Shown: positions 53,502 through 62,736, numbered from the stretch's first letter. The stretch is DNA of 64,000 nucleotides from Bin87 sp965204395 (GCA_965204395.1 OZ241987.1:1116001-1180000); one strand, 5' to 3'. Translations and numbers: made by a program. The notes: a model not told the origin generated them from the sequence alone.

Positions 53502-54374
53502 CTACTGCGCGCCGGACTCGGCCAGGTCAACGAGATACAGGGTGGGCGACTGCTGCCAGTAGTACAGGGCCACAACCACGTTACTGGCGCCTTCCACCAC
53601 CTGCCACAGGTCACATCCCTCGGCCTGGTCGCCGGGAGCGACTGTCTCAGCGCTCCACCAAGTGCTGTCATACAGGAAGCCCAGGCCTTCGTCGGTGTCG
53701 ACGTTGTAGGTGCTACCGGGAAGCACGGTCAGTGAATACTCCGAACCCGCTGCGACCGCGGCGCAGACTGCGACGTACTTCCACCCAAGCGGAGCTGGCG
53801 CCTCCTCACCATCGTCGTCCGTCGGCACGTATTCCTCCACCGCATCGAGGCGGAACTGATCGCCGAAGTCGTTCTGCACGACATCTCCGACAGACAGATA
53901 CCCCTCGGGCGGAAGCGGCAGACCGGTGATGGGACAAAAACCCTCGCCATGTTGGCCTGATGTCGTCACCAAGCCGGACCATGACGCTGACCATCTCGTA
54001 GCGTCGCCGCCGTCTCGCTGCGTACGCGCACCGACAATGGCCCAGTATTCTTCACCGGCTTTCAGTCCGCTCACGGTGTAACTGGTCCGGGACGCCGGCA
54101 CGGTGGCGTAGTGGAATTCACTCATCCATTCCCCACCGCTGCCGACGCTCAGAAAATCGTTGCGGTTGATCCAGCCAACGGTGTAGAAACGGGCGCCTGG
54201 GACCGTATCCCAAGCGACATGGAGTTCGCCGGCATTGGCGGTTGCCACCACAGTTGGCGCGTTGGGCTCGGGCAGGACGGCCGGCACTGCCGCGACGCTG
54301 GCAATGAGGATTGCCGTGAGCAACAGTCCAAGCAGCTTGAGATTAACTGTCTTGAAAGAGAGCATGGTTTCCAT
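53502..54374 (-). CDS. Secreted fibronectin-III / DUF4352-like protein
   Basis: 290 residues, ATG 54374 after GGAGG. Signal peptide (LKLLGLLLTAILIASVAAVP), a fibronectin type III domain (~38-140: APTVVATANAGELHVAWDTV, TSYTVSGLKAGEEYWAIVGA), then a C-terminal domain (~155-285) starting VGDVVQNDFGDQFRLDAVEE with GWKYVAVCAAV, the pattern of DUF4352-like immunoglobulin-fold proteins. Expected outside the cell. It shares strand and theme with the larger fibronectin protein upstream (54576-56264). Confidence 0.82.
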   Translation of the reverse strand: METMLSFKTVNLKLLGLLLTAILIASVAAVPAVLPEPNAPTVVATANAGELHVAWDTVPGARFYTVGWINRNDFLSVGSGGEWMSEFHYATVPASRTSYTVSGLKAGEEYWAIVGARTQRDGGDATRWSASWSGLVTTSGQHGEGFCPITGLPLPPEGYLSVGDVVQNDFGDQFRLDAVEEYVPTDDDGEEAPAPLGWKYVAVCAAVAAGSEYSLTVLPGSTYNVDTDEGLGFLYDSTWWSAETVAPGDQAEGCDLWQVVEGASNVVVALYYWQQSPTLYLVDLAESGAQ

Positions 54375-54575
54375 CGTTCAAACCTCCGAATACCGACCAT
54401 CTCCTAAACGAACTACGCTCAAATTCGCAGCCTGTGTCGAGCAACGGAAAACCGGGCCAACCAGTTCTGGTCGGCCCGAACCGGCGAACATCAGGCGGGA
54501 CGCGCCTCCAGCGGCATCCTGATGCCCGATGTTCCCACCGTCTAAAGTTCAACATGCAGCGCTCACCAAGGAGCG

Positions 54576-56264
54576 CTACTCTGCCGTAGTCGCCGCACAA
54601 CTGACCCCCTTGTTCCTATGCCCGCGATCCTGAGTAACCCGGTTTTGCGAACCTTCATTGCCCTGCTCGAAGTGGCATGAGCTGGCCGCGCTACGCGCAC
54701 CCGACGCCGCCACCGCCTTCACCCTCACGCTATACCGCTCACCAGCCACCAGACCACCGATGGACACCCCCAGAGCATCCCCAGACGGCTTGTGCCGCGC
54801 CACGCGCTTATTGCCCTGATCCCGCACGGTGACCACGTAACCAGACGGCGCACCGTCCGACGGCGCAGCCCAAGACACCTTGATTGACTTGGGGTCATCG
54901 GCAACGAAGCCCACCAGCACGTTACGCACCGGAAGCGGCAGCGTCCGCGCCGTCGCTGTCCGGTAGTCGGACTCGCCGTAGTAGAGGGTGCGGACGCCAA
55001 CCTCGTACTCCGTGTCGCCCTTCAAGCCGCCGATAAGCTCAACTGGATTGGCGCGTTCGTCATACTCCGTACTCCGGCGCTCCCAAGCATCGGAGCCAGC
55101 CTCACGCACCGACACCTCGTAGAGCGCCGGACTATGCGTGACAGTGCCATCCACCTTGGGATGGCCGGCATTGATCACAGGGATCAGCCCCCAAGTCGCC
55201 GTCAACGCAGCCGACGTCTCACGGCCCGTCGACTCCGTGTCAATGCTCAGGCGCAAGTCCACAATCGGCGAAGTGATCGCCGCCGCCACGGCCCGGCAGT
55301 TAGGGGCGCTCTCGCCACGCTCGTTGCCCGCCACCGCGCAGACCCGGTACGCCTTGCCGACCTCCACGGGAAAACGGTGCATATCCTCACGAACCGTCTT
55401 GGCGTCGTCGCCCTCTCCCACGGTCAGGACGTGGTAAGCAGCGCTGTCCTGGTGAGCCGTGATCCAGACGCCCATCATGTGGCCGTCACCGGCCCGTCCC
55501 GCCTTTCCGGTCGATGTCGCAAACGAAGGCGGCTCCGGCGCCAGATGCAGGACCACCACGTCGGACCAGGGACTAGCCTCACAGCTGGACGAATGCTCCG
55601 TTACGCGGAACTCGTAACCTTTCTCCGCGTCAAGCCCCGTCACGTCATGGTAATAGGCCTCGCCGTCACGCTTGGAGCGCTCCCAAGCGCCGACCTGCCA
55701 TTTCCCGCCGATGGCCCGCTTCTGGACGGCAAACCAGCCGTCGCTGCCCACGCTCCCCGACCACGTGACCCGAGCCTCCGTGTAGTCGTCGCCGTAGGCA
55801 ACCCTCACGTTCGAGGGAGCAGCCAAGGTCAAACTGGTGGGGTAGTAGTAGACCGCCCTCGCCACGGGGCCGACATTGCCGTCCTCGTCGATGGCCCGCA
55901 TCTGGATGCGGTACGTCTCGCCAGGCTTGGCGAAGAATTTACGGCCGGTTTTCACCGCCCAAGGTTCACCGGCAGGACGGTTGACGGCCTGCCAACGACT
56001 CCAGGCAGCCCGCTTGCCCCACTTGATGCGGTACTCAAGGGAGTCCGCGCCGGCGGGCTTCACGTGAGTGGCGACCAAGTACGCCCGCGGGTTGTCGACG
56101 TCACACTCCGAGTGAGCCGTGGTTAGTGTGACTTCGGGAGCCGGCAGCGCTCCCTCTCCCTGCACCACCGCCGGTTGCCACCAGACCAACGCCGCCATCA
56201 CGGTCAGCAGCGCCAGCGCCAGCAGCAACGGCAACAGCGTTCTTCTCTTCATCATGCTCATCAT
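54576..56264 (-). CDS. Secreted multi-domain fibronectin-III protein
   Basis: 562 residues. The start at ATG 56264 (tandem ATGATG) follows AAGGAG; the frame upstream is leader repeat. Signal anchor (LLPLLLALALLTVMAALVWW), then four or five fibronectin-III-like domains: ~40-130, ~135-235 (LAAPSNVRVAYGDDYTEARV), ~240-320, ~325-435 and ~437-530 (LPVRNVLVGFVADDPKSIKV, SGYVVTVRDQGNKRVARH). Paired cysteines in several domains could form disulphides. Surface or secreted adhesion/binding role likely. The shared leader element lies ~80 bp upstream of the start. Confidence 0.85.
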   Translation of the reverse strand: MMSMMKRRTLLPLLLALALLTVMAALVWWQPAVVQGEGALPAPEVTLTTAHSECDVDNPRAYLVATHVKPAGADSLEYRIKWGKRAAWSRWQAVNRPAGEPWAVKTGRKFFAKPGETYRIQMRAIDEDGNVGPVARAVYYYPTSLTLAAPSNVRVAYGDDYTEARVTWSGSVGSDGWFAVQKRAIGGKWQVGAWERSKRDGEAYYHDVTGLDAEKGYEFRVTEHSSSCEASPWSDVVVLHLAPEPPSFATSTGKAGRAGDGHMMGVWITAHQDSAAYHVLTVGEGDDAKTVREDMHRFPVEVGKAYRVCAVAGNERGESAPNCRAVAAAITSPIVDLRLSIDTESTGRETSAALTATWGLIPVINAGHPKVDGTVTHSPALYEVSVREAGSDAWERRSTEYDERANPVELIGGLKGDTEYEVGVRTLYYGESDYRTATARTLPLPVRNVLVGFVADDPKSIKVSWAAPSDGAPSGYVVTVRDQGNKRVARHKPSGDALGVSIGGLVAGERYSVRVKAVAASGARSAASSCHFEQGNEGSQNRVTQDRGHRNKGVSCAATTAE

Positions 56265-56340
56265 CTCGACATCTCCTTGTCGGTAGAGTTGGGAGGGCGT
56301 GCCGCCCCTGCCGGCAGAAGCCGGCGTTGAGCGGGGCACT

Positions 56341-56402
56341 CGCCCTCCACGGGTTGATGCCTTTGATGTTAGCGAGGGGACCGGCGTCTACCGGTCGATT
56401 AA
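56341..56402 (-). promoter_or_regulatory. Shared leader element, copy 2
   Basis: On the minus strand: GACCGGTAGACGCCGGTC (perfect 6-bp inverted repeat) then CCCTCGCTAACATCAAAGGC and ATCAACCCGTGGAGGGCG. Matches copies at 47448-47506 and 63943-64000. Points into the fibronectin-protein gene at 56264. Confidence 0.62.
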
Positions 56403-56670
56403 CCACCGCTCCCGGGGTAGACAGAGCGGTTTTTTGAGCACAAATGCCGGCAAAATCGTCTCGGGATCCGAAATCGCAACGGCGAATTCCGACACGTCGT
56501 TGATCCACCATCCCGACAGGCCCAGCGCCCCTGCCATGGACCCCAGGAAAGCCCATCCCGACAACCAAACGAGTCTCTGCGGAGTTCTATGCCAACCTAT
56601 TGCACAATGTAACAAGGCCACCGCCGACTCCGACAACCGCCGAACCCACTCTTTCACAGGAGGTGAAACC

Positions 56671-56991
56671 ATGACCATGACGCTCGAAAGGATGTCAGCC
56701 GACAAATCCCACCTGCTGGCCTACCTGCACCACACGCCAGGCTTCGAGCACCGCATCCGCGAATTCATCGAACTGCCCATCAACGAAATACTGTCCCGCG
56801 TCCGCGAAACGGACGAGTCGACCTACCGGACCTGCATCGCCCGTTTCCGGCAGCAGGGCGCCGAACTGGAACCCAACGCGGAGACCCTCACCGCCATGGC
56901 GCATGCAGCCAGCGGCAACCTGGTCAACACCGGAACCGTCGCCGAACTCATGGCCGAACTGAATGAGGACGACGGCGGCATCGGCGACTAA
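56671..56991 (+). CDS. Hypothetical protein
   Basis: 106 residues, ATG 56671 after an ideal AGGAGGTGAAACC. Acidic, helical (LLAYLHHTPGFEHRIREFIE, ILSRVRETDESTYRTCIARF), no membrane segment. First of a run of small plus-strand genes. No family recognised. Confidence 0.72.
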   Translation: MTMTLERMSADKSHLLAYLHHTPGFEHRIREFIELPINEILSRVRETDESTYRTCIARFRQQGAELEPNAETLTAMAHAASGNLVNTGTVAELMAELNEDDGGIGD

Positions 56992-57068
56992 CCGGACCCC
57001 ACATTGGTGAAGGCGAGCCGCCCTTCACGTGTCCACCACACTGTCCTGAAGCGAAAGCCCGAACAGCC

Positions 57069-57500
57069 ATGCACAATCCACCGCACCGTTACGCCGTCGC
57101 CCTGCGCCGCGGCATCCACCTGCCCCAACACCACCGCTGGGTGTGCATCACGCCTTCGCGGGATGGCCCCCCATCCTGGTGCGGCGTGAAGCACGCCGCC
57201 GAACGCTACGCCGCCCGCCACTACGAAACCCTCAACGCCGAAATTCCCGACGGCAAACCCCGCTTCTCGCCCTCGCCCGTCTACCGCACCAAGCGCTACT
57301 CCGCCGGCGAACTCCACCGTAAACGACCGACGTTGACCTTCAATCTTGGCGAAGCAAGCACCGTTCGCAGGGGACGACAACGGTCGCCCCCTTCTTCATG
57401 CCAGCGGCATAATCCATCAGAACATCCGGCGCTCAACGCCACTCCTGCTGCTGTTCACGGCGGGGCGGCTGGCCATGGCGCGCAGCAACTCCGGCAGTGA
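57069..57500 (+). CDS. Hypothetical His/Arg-rich protein
   Basis: 143 codons; His- and Arg-rich (MHNPPHRYAVALRRGIHLPQ, WVCITPSRDGPPSWCGVKHA). The first ~100 residues look protein-like, the last 40 less so. No ribosome-binding site is evident, and the opposite strand is also open here. Position in the run of small plus-strand genes is the main support. Confidence 0.4.
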   Translation: MHNPPHRYAVALRRGIHLPQHHRWVCITPSRDGPPSWCGVKHAAERYAARHYETLNAEIPDGKPRFSPSPVYRTKRYSAGELHRKRPTLTFNLGEASTVRRGRQRSPPSSCQRHNPSEHPALNATPAAVHGGAAGHGAQQLRQ

Positions 57501-57524
57501 GCATGACGATCACCGGAGGCAAAC

Positions 57525-57974
57525 ATGAGCGAAGCTGAGTACCGAATCGACAACTACCGCCCCGCACACTGGCGCTATGTAGTTCGCGAGGGCGGAACCA
57601 AGGCCGTCACCGACGGCACCACGGAGACCGTCATCACGCTCAGCCACGCGGTCTGGGCAGCCGACACGCTGGTATCACTGTTCGTCGGCAGCCCGGTGGC
57701 GGACCTAGCCCGTCAGCTCGAAGCCGAAAACCGGAGCGAGGGCGAGAACATCGTTCCAGGCCAGCCGGTGGTGTCGGCAGCCATACCGGAAGCGCTGGCC
57801 ATCCCGCTGGCGCAGATCCAGGGAAGCATGAACAGCCCGGCGCGCAGCGTCCAAACACTCCGGCAGGGTCTCGAACTGTTCCACGCCTGGCACCAGGCCG
57901 GACTGACGCCCAGGGCCGTGTCGGCCCTCACCCGGAAACAAACCAGCCCACCAGGAGCAAAGCAACCCCAATGA
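57525..57974 (+). CDS. Hypothetical protein
   Basis: 149 residues, ATG 57525 after GGAGG. Mixed alpha/beta N-terminus (YRPAHWRYVVREGGTKAVTD) and a C-terminal helix (SVQTLRQGLELFHAWHQAG). Stop overlaps the start of the next gene (ATGA), so translationally coupled. No family recognised. Confidence 0.7.
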   Translation: MSEAEYRIDNYRPAHWRYVVREGGTKAVTDGTTETVITLSHAVWAADTLVSLFVGSPVADLARQLEAENRSEGENIVPGQPVVSAAIPEALAIPLAQIQGSMNSPARSVQTLRQGLELFHAWHQAGLTPRAVSALTRKQTSPPGAKQPQ

Positions 57975-58354
57975 CCACCCCACAGGAAATCGTGAACGAA
58001 CTCGTCCTGCAGACCGTGACAGGAACCGTGACGCGGGAAATCTCGTCGCCCTTCTGGGTGTCGAGGCGCGACGACGCCACCTTCTTCGTCAACCACGGCG
58101 ACGGCAGCCTGACCTACGTGGCGGTGCCCGGACGATCCATGAACCTGCTGGCCGACGCCGACGAAAACTGGCCGCTCTACGACCTGCTCATGGAGACCCA
58201 CCCGCCGCAGACGCTGACCGACGAACAGGCGCGGGAGCACGCCATGAGCCTCCTGGTCGAGACGGTGACGCGGCCGGCGACGCCGAGCACCGAAACCGTC
58301 ACAGTGGCAGTCGTCGATGTCCGGACCAGCCCCGGCATGACGTTCGAATCCTGA
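57971..58354 (+). CDS. Hypothetical protein
   Basis: 127 residues, start in a 4-nt overlap with the previous gene. REISSPFWVSRRDDATFFVN and SLTYVAVPGRSMNLLADADE suggest a compact beta-rich N-terminal domain; the C-terminus is Thr/Val-rich. No family recognised. Confidence 0.68.
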   Translation: MTTPQEIVNELVLQTVTGTVTREISSPFWVSRRDDATFFVNHGDGSLTYVAVPGRSMNLLADADENWPLYDLLMETHPPQTLTDEQAREHAMSLLVETVTRPATPSTETVTVAVVDVRTSPGMTFES

Positions 58355-58380
58355 ACCGGAACTGGAAGAACGCGAACGCC

Positions 58381-58632
58381 ATGGGCGACACCATAAACCG
58401 GCGGCTGCACGCCGCCTGCGAACGCTATCTGGCACAACCGGAACGCCGGCCGGAGGACGCAGACGACCTGGCCGACGACTACGAGGACGTCCTGCGCCGG
58501 ATCATCGAGGAACACCGCCTGGAGGAGGAGGAGGACATCGACAGGGACGCCGCCGCCGGCCACTGCAACTGCCGGCCCTGCATCGACGACGACTGCGACC
58601 ACGACAACCCCGACGAACGGGAGGAGCTATGA
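58381..58632 (+). CDS. Small acidic Cys-containing protein
   Basis: 83 residues, very acidic (DADDLADDYEDVLRRIIEEH). A Cys/His cluster HCNCRPCIDDDCDHD near residues 61-75 could bind metal. Overlaps the next gene by 4 nt. No family recognised. Confidence 0.62.
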   Translation: MGDTINRRLHAACERYLAQPERRPEDADDLADDYEDVLRRIIEEHRLEEEEDIDRDAAAGHCNCRPCIDDDCDHDNPDEREEL

Positions 58633-59024
58633 ACTGCCTGATCGCCAACGAATCCATCGCCGCCGCCGAGGCCGCCATCCGCCGTCTCGAGGCGCGCTAC
58701 GAAGCCGACCCGACCCTGTTCGACGACCCGTCGCTGGCCCCGCTGGGACATCCGTCGGAGGAATCGGTCCGGAAACACTTCGACCTGCTGCGTCGGCTGA
58801 CCAACGAAGAACCGGATCTCGACGACGTCAAATGGCTCGAAGACGGCCGAATCTACGAGGAGTCGGACGACGGGCGAAAGGCCCTTCGGGTAGCGACCCA
58901 CACGATGCCCCCCAACATCCTTGAAATCATGCGCCGCCTGCTGCTCGAGGAACTCGAGAACCAGGAAACAGCCTGCCGCCGTTTGTGCCACGCCATCGAC
59001 CGCCACCAAGCCATCAAAGGCTGA
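58629..59024 (+). CDS. Hypothetical helical protein
   Basis: 131 residues, GGAGG just before ATG. Helix-rich: IAAAEAAIRRLEARYEADPT, SEESVRKHFDLLRRLTNEEP, and a long C-terminal helix (ILEIMRRLLLEELENQETAC). Coupled to the upstream acidic protein by a 4-nt overlap. No family recognised. Confidence 0.66.
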   Translation: MNCLIANESIAAAEAAIRRLEARYEADPTLFDDPSLAPLGHPSEESVRKHFDLLRRLTNEEPDLDDVKWLEDGRIYEESDDGRKALRVATHTMPPNILEIMRRLLLEELENQETACRRLCHAIDRHQAIKG

Positions 59025-59058
59025 TGCCCCACCGGGTCAACATCCTTGACCACTGAAC

Positions 59059-60198
59059 ATGCCAAAGACTCTGGCCAGAATATCAACGGGACTAGCCACG
59101 CTGGCAATAATTGCCACCGTCTTCACGGCCTGCGGGGCACCGCCCGAGCTGATCCAAGACGGCAGACCCACGCATGCGCCGACGGTGGACTACAAGACTG
59201 CCGGGAGGTCGTGGCCGACCTCCACCACGCAACCCGCCCCGACGGCCGCCGCCCCGCAGGCCAAGGAACCGCCAATCCGGTTCCCGAGGCCGACCGCCGC
59301 CCACACCGTGACGCCGATGCCGACGGCCACAAACCGGCCAATGGCACGGCCCACACGGGCGCTCGTGACGCCGCGACCAATGCCGTCGCCCACGCCACGG
59401 CCGACGGCGCAACCCATGCCCACTTACGCGCCCGCGCAACCCCTCTGCACGTGCGTAAGCCACCTGGACGACGCCGGAACCCTTTTCGCGATACCCAACA
59501 CAGTGAGCGACGTCTTCTACGAAGCGATCTACGCCATCAGCATGGAAGACGGGAAAGATACCCACGTGGCGGATGTTGACAGCTTCGGACTCGAAGTTGA
59601 CCAGTGGGGACTGGAGCCGTACGAAATCGAGTGGGACGGTTGCCGCATGTGGATGCTCGCCAAAGGGCGGCTATACACGGTGGACATGCAGACTGGCGTT
59701 GCCAGGAGAGGCCCGACGCTAAGCAACAACATCTCCCGCCTAGCGTGGGACGGCGACACCATGTGGGGCATTGATTACAAGAAAAGCCAGCTGGCCAGCG
59801 TTGACCTCACCTGGGGCAAGGTACGAAATGTCGAGCCAGCCAAACACCCGCCCAGCGCTAGGATGCACCGAATGGGCATGGCATGGGCAGACGGCGTCAT
59901 GTATGCCACCAACGGCGTCACTCGGATCGACGAGGTGGACCTAGAACGCGGGCACCTGGCCCGCCTCGCCTACACCAACAGAATAAGAGCCCCGGAAGAC
60001 CAGATCAAAAGCATCATATGGGCGGACGGCCGGCTGCACGTCTACACCCTGAACTACGGCTTCCACGCCGTGAACGACGACAGGCCATCGGATGGCCTAT
60101 TCATCCTCATGGGGCCGACCGACCCCTTCACCGGCAACAGGAGCAGCCAAGTGTGGATGGACTTCACGTGGGTGCCGGGGGACGAAGGCCAGTGCTGA
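59059..60198 (+). CDS. Lipoprotein with Pro/Thr linker and propeller-like domain
   Basis: 379 residues. Signal peptide with lipobox (LAIIATVFTACG, Cys25), a long Pro/Thr/Arg low-complexity linker (~35-130), then a ~245-residue domain with recurring YAIS, IEWDGCRMWMLA, LAWDGDTMWGID, MAWADGVMYATN and IIWADGRLHVYT units about 40-50 residues apart, which look like beta-propeller blades (around five to six). Exposed at the cell surface by the lipid anchor. Ligand unknown. Confidence 0.75.
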   Translation: MPKTLARISTGLATLAIIATVFTACGAPPELIQDGRPTHAPTVDYKTAGRSWPTSTTQPAPTAAAPQAKEPPIRFPRPTAAHTVTPMPTATNRPMARPTRALVTPRPMPSPTPRPTAQPMPTYAPAQPLCTCVSHLDDAGTLFAIPNTVSDVFYEAIYAISMEDGKDTHVADVDSFGLEVDQWGLEPYEIEWDGCRMWMLAKGRLYTVDMQTGVARRGPTLSNNISRLAWDGDTMWGIDYKKSQLASVDLTWGKVRNVEPAKHPPSARMHRMGMAWADGVMYATNGVTRIDEVDLERGHLARLAYTNRIRAPEDQIKSIIWADGRLHVYTLNYGFHAVNDDRPSDGLFILMGPTDPFTGNRSSQVWMDFTWVPGDEGQC

Positions 60199-60458
60199 AA
60201 AAGCCCGAAAGCCAACAGGCGGAAACCAGCCGGACGCACGTGAAGGCCTTCGACATCTTCGAGGCCGCCCTCGTGACGGGGCTCACGCTCCTCGCCTGCT
60301 GGGTGGCCATCGAGCACCACCCCATGGGCGGCGCCGCCGCCCTGAGTTGCCTGCTCGGCTGCCGGGCCGCCGGCGCCGCCCTCGAGCGGAACGTCCGCAC
60401 CACGCCGGAGGGGGACCGCCGCCAACTCACGAAGGAAAAGGCGCCGGGACGGGAGTAG
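60192..60458 (+). CDS. Small membrane protein
   Basis: 88 residues from GTG 60192, which overlaps the preceding stop by 7 nt and follows GGGGGACGAAGG. One or two hydrophobic segments (IFEAALVTGLTLLACWVAI, AAALSCLLGCRAAG) between charged ends. Likely translationally coupled to the lipoprotein gene. Family unknown. Confidence 0.55.
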   Translation: MLKKPESQQAETSRTHVKAFDIFEAALVTGLTLLACWVAIEHHPMGGAAALSCLLGCRAAGAALERNVRTTPEGDRRQLTKEKAPGRE

Positions 60459-60462
60459 CAGC

Positions 60463-61431
60463 GTGAGCAAAGGGCAGAAGACATTCTTCGCCGCCATGAT
60501 CCTCGCCGGACTCATGACGCCGGCAATCGTCATGTGGCGCGACATCGTCCTCGCGAAGTGCGACGCCGCGCTCCGCTACCACCTCGCCAACTCGCCGGGC
60601 GCCGCCGCAGACGCCCGCGGCGCCAACTACGTCATCGGCGTGACGCAGCGCCAACTGACGCGCTGCCGCCCAGGACTCTGGAACCCAGTCGCCGTCCACG
60701 CGGCCACCAACGGGAGCGGCAACATACAAATCACGTTCGCGTCACCGGAGGGCCGAGCTCGAGGCAAGGCGATCACGGCGCCAGCCAACGGCGCCGTGCA
60801 GTGGTCGAAGAACGCCGGCGCCAAACACTGGACCAAGGCAATGCCATTGCCCAACACACCGGCCACGTCAGCCCCAATGCCCCAAACGGGACAACAAGCC
60901 CCAAGCGGCGGGAAGTATCCGGGAGGCAACCCCCTGAAGGCCCACGAAATCGAACGGCTGGTCGTCCTGTACACGAACGCGGAACGAGCCAGGCACAGCC
61001 TGACCACGTTCACCGACGACCCGGCCGTTGCCGCAATCGCGCGAGGCCACAGCGTGAACATGGCCCGAACGGGAACGTTCGACCACGTCGTGAACGGCCA
61101 AGATGCCAGCGACCGCGCCGCATCGGCAGGCTACGACTGCCGTGCCTACCGGAGCGACAGCAGCTACACCTACGGCCTGTCGGAGAACATCGCTGAACAC
61201 CCCCGCGTGACGTGGTGGTTGGGAAACAAGCCCGGGCACTACGACGCCGACGAGTCGGCCATGGCCTACGGGCTGACTCAAGGGTGGATGAACAGCCCCG
61301 GACACCGGGCCAACATCCTCGAGCCGGAGGCCCGCCGCATCGGGGTGGGCGTCTTCATCGTCCCAGAGAAACAGGGCCGCTACATCCAGGAACGAGTCTA
61401 CGCAACCCAGAACTTCTCAGAGTGCCGGTGA
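60463..61431 (+). CDS. CAP/SCP-domain exported protein
   Basis: 322 residues, GTG 60463 after GGGAG. N-terminal hydrophobic signal (TFFAAMILAGLMTPAIVMW), a spacer domain (~35-130) with paired Cys, a Pro/Gln-rich linker, and a CAP domain (~165-322): AIARGHSVNMARTGTFDHVV, GLSENIAEHP, GLTQGWMNSPGHRANILEPE, ARRIGVGVFI, with the His and Glu residues typical of the cavity. CAP proteins bind sterols or lipids, or occasionally act as proteases. Secreted; same cluster as other exported proteins. Confidence 0.9.
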   Translation: MSKGQKTFFAAMILAGLMTPAIVMWRDIVLAKCDAALRYHLANSPGAAADARGANYVIGVTQRQLTRCRPGLWNPVAVHAATNGSGNIQITFASPEGRARGKAITAPANGAVQWSKNAGAKHWTKAMPLPNTPATSAPMPQTGQQAPSGGKYPGGNPLKAHEIERLVVLYTNAERARHSLTTFTDDPAVAAIARGHSVNMARTGTFDHVVNGQDASDRAASAGYDCRAYRSDSSYTYGLSENIAEHPRVTWWLGNKPGHYDADESAMAYGLTQGWMNSPGHRANILEPEARRIGVGVFIVPEKQGRYIQERVYATQNFSECR

Positions 61432-61545
61432 ACACCAAAACGACCAAAATGGCACCATGCCGCCGCTGCGACGGACAGTACCGCCTGACGTACGGCGAGA
61501 TCTCGTGCCTCCAGTGCGGACACCCTCCGCCCTCCGCCACGAATG
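61428..61545 (+). other. Possible zinc-knuckle reading frame, end unclear
   Basis: A GTG at 61428 overlaps the CAP gene stop. The frame begins TKMAPCRRCDGQYRLTYGEI then SCLQCGHPPP, a plausible four-Cys zinc ribbon. After that it loses coding character and runs antisense over the next gene with no stop for hundreds of bases, so if real it is frameshifted near 61530. Confidence 0.3.
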
Positions 61546-61580
61546 CGGCGAGGCACCGGTTCTGCCTCACGGCAACGCCG

Positions 61581-61934
61581 TCACGCCGTGCGTGCGAAGA
61601 GATCCCGTTCCCGATTGGCGGCTGGCGCCGTGCGCCTGGTCTTCAGGCCGTCCGCGATGTAGCCTTTATTGACCTCCCGGAGCCGACGGGCGGCGTCCTC
61701 CTCCTCACGGGTGGCGCTGCGGAACTCGCCCAGCAGGCGGGCGATGTTCTCCGGCTCCATCAGAGCAGACAGGTCATCGTCGGTCACGGTTTCGGGATGT
61801 TCCCGCAGACGGCCCGACAACTCGACCATCACGCGGCCGACATCGTTGAGCTCAACCTTGGCGGCCTCCGCCCTGTCGTGGGCTGCCTCGTGGTCGGCCA
61901 CCAGCTGGCCCAACTCAAGTGTCTCGTCACTCAT
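61581..61934 (-). CDS. Hypothetical coiled-coil protein
   Basis: 117 residues, ATG 61934 after GGAGGAATCGCAC. Highly charged and helical (LVADHEAAHDRAEAAKVELN, LGEFRSATREEEDAARRLRE), likely coiled coil. No membrane segment or cysteine. Family unknown. Confidence 0.72.
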   Translation of the reverse strand: MSDETLELGQLVADHEAAHDRAEAAKVELNDVGRVMVELSGRLREHPETVTDDDLSALMEPENIARLLGEFRSATREEEDAARRLREVNKGYIADGLKTRRTAPAANRERDLFARTA

Positions 61935-62049
61935 GTGCGATTCCTCCGTTTCATGTCGTATCAGTCGATTTCAGGCCGTCTTCGGGAAGTGGACCACAAT
62001 CCCCCGTTTCACCCCGCAAAACGCTCCCGGGGGCTGTTTCCGGCGGTTC

Positions 62050-62202
62050 TCAGGCCCGATGCGTCTCCCGACGGAGATCGTTCCAGTTGGGGTTCTTGCA
62101 CTTCGGGCAAACGCGCGGCAGGGCGAGTTGCTCCGTCCGCTTGGGCACCCACTCGTGGCCGCAGCGGCTGCACATACAGCAGAAGGTCTCTCCGATGGGC
62201 AC
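62050..62202 (-). CDS. 50-residue zinc-ribbon protein
   Basis: GTG 62202 with GGAG 4-8 nt upstream. The peptide has two clean knuckles, CSRCGHEWVPK and RVCPKCKNPNWND, the common C-x2-C-G-x-E-W...C-P-x-C-x-(N/S)-P-x-W layout of small zinc-ribbon proteins. It begins 9 bp after the stop of another small gene. Role unknown; possibly nucleic-acid binding. Confidence 0.7.
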   Translation of the reverse strand: MPIGETFCCMCSRCGHEWVPKRTEQLALPRVCPKCKNPNWNDLRRETHRA

Positions 62203-62211
62203 AGGGCTCCG

Positions 62212-62340
62212 TCAGCAACCCGCGCCCGCCGGAGACCGGCAGTGCGGACACTTCGACATATCCCGCTGCAACCTCGTTGCCGCCACAGTGACCAACGGGA
62301 CAAAGATGAGCGCGACCACCGAGAACACGGCCAGCACCAC
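62212..62340 (-). CDS. 42-residue membrane peptide with Cys knuckle
   Basis: Tandem GTG start at 62340. One hydrophobic helix (VLAVFSVVALIFVPLVTVAA) is followed by a basic turn and KCPHCRSPAGAGC, a short C-x2-C motif at the C-terminus. Upstream site is a weak AGG. The directly following zinc-ribbon gene suggests a small operon. Confidence 0.45.
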   Translation of the reverse strand: MVLAVFSVVALIFVPLVTVAATRLQRDMSKCPHCRSPAGAGC

Positions 62341-62418
62341 GACGGTGAACTCGCAACCTGAAAGGTGGTGAATTCACTCAATTTGAAACCCTCGAACATC
62401 GAGGAGGAGTTGACGAGG

Positions 62419-62736
62419 TCAGCAGGGCGGGTCAAGTTTGACCGCAGTGCCGTACACGGTGTACTCCCGGTCAACGGGACCGGTCACACTCCCGCGCGCA
62501 GCTACGAAACTGTCGAAACCGATGCCTACCACGGCGTCGGCACCCACGGAAACAGCCCGCGCCACCAGACTGTTGTAAGCCTGGTGCCTGCCGTTGTCGG
62601 CCACCACGGATTGAACAGTCGGGTCTCCCTGGCGGTTGGTGACGCCGATGCCCCAGACCAGCCCTATCACCTCCCGAGTGGGACGTCCTGGCACGGAGTC
62701 GGTAGTGACACACATTAACTCTGTAGCCGAACTCAT
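62419..62736 (-). CDS. YbjQ/UPF0145-type heavy-metal-binding-like protein
   Basis: 105 residues, ATG after GGAGG. MCVTTDSVPGRPTREVIGLV, ARAVSVGADAVVGIGFDSFV and EYTVYGTAVKL match the YbjQ-like family (PF01906), a small pentameric fold of unknown function sometimes called heavy-metal binding. Full family length. Flanked by tiny membrane/zinc genes on the same strand. Confidence 0.85.
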   Translation of the reverse strand: MSSATELMCVTTDSVPGRPTREVIGLVWGIGVTNRQGDPTVQSVVADNGRHQAYNSLVARAVSVGADAVVGIGFDSFVAARGSVTGPVDREYTVYGTAVKLDPPC

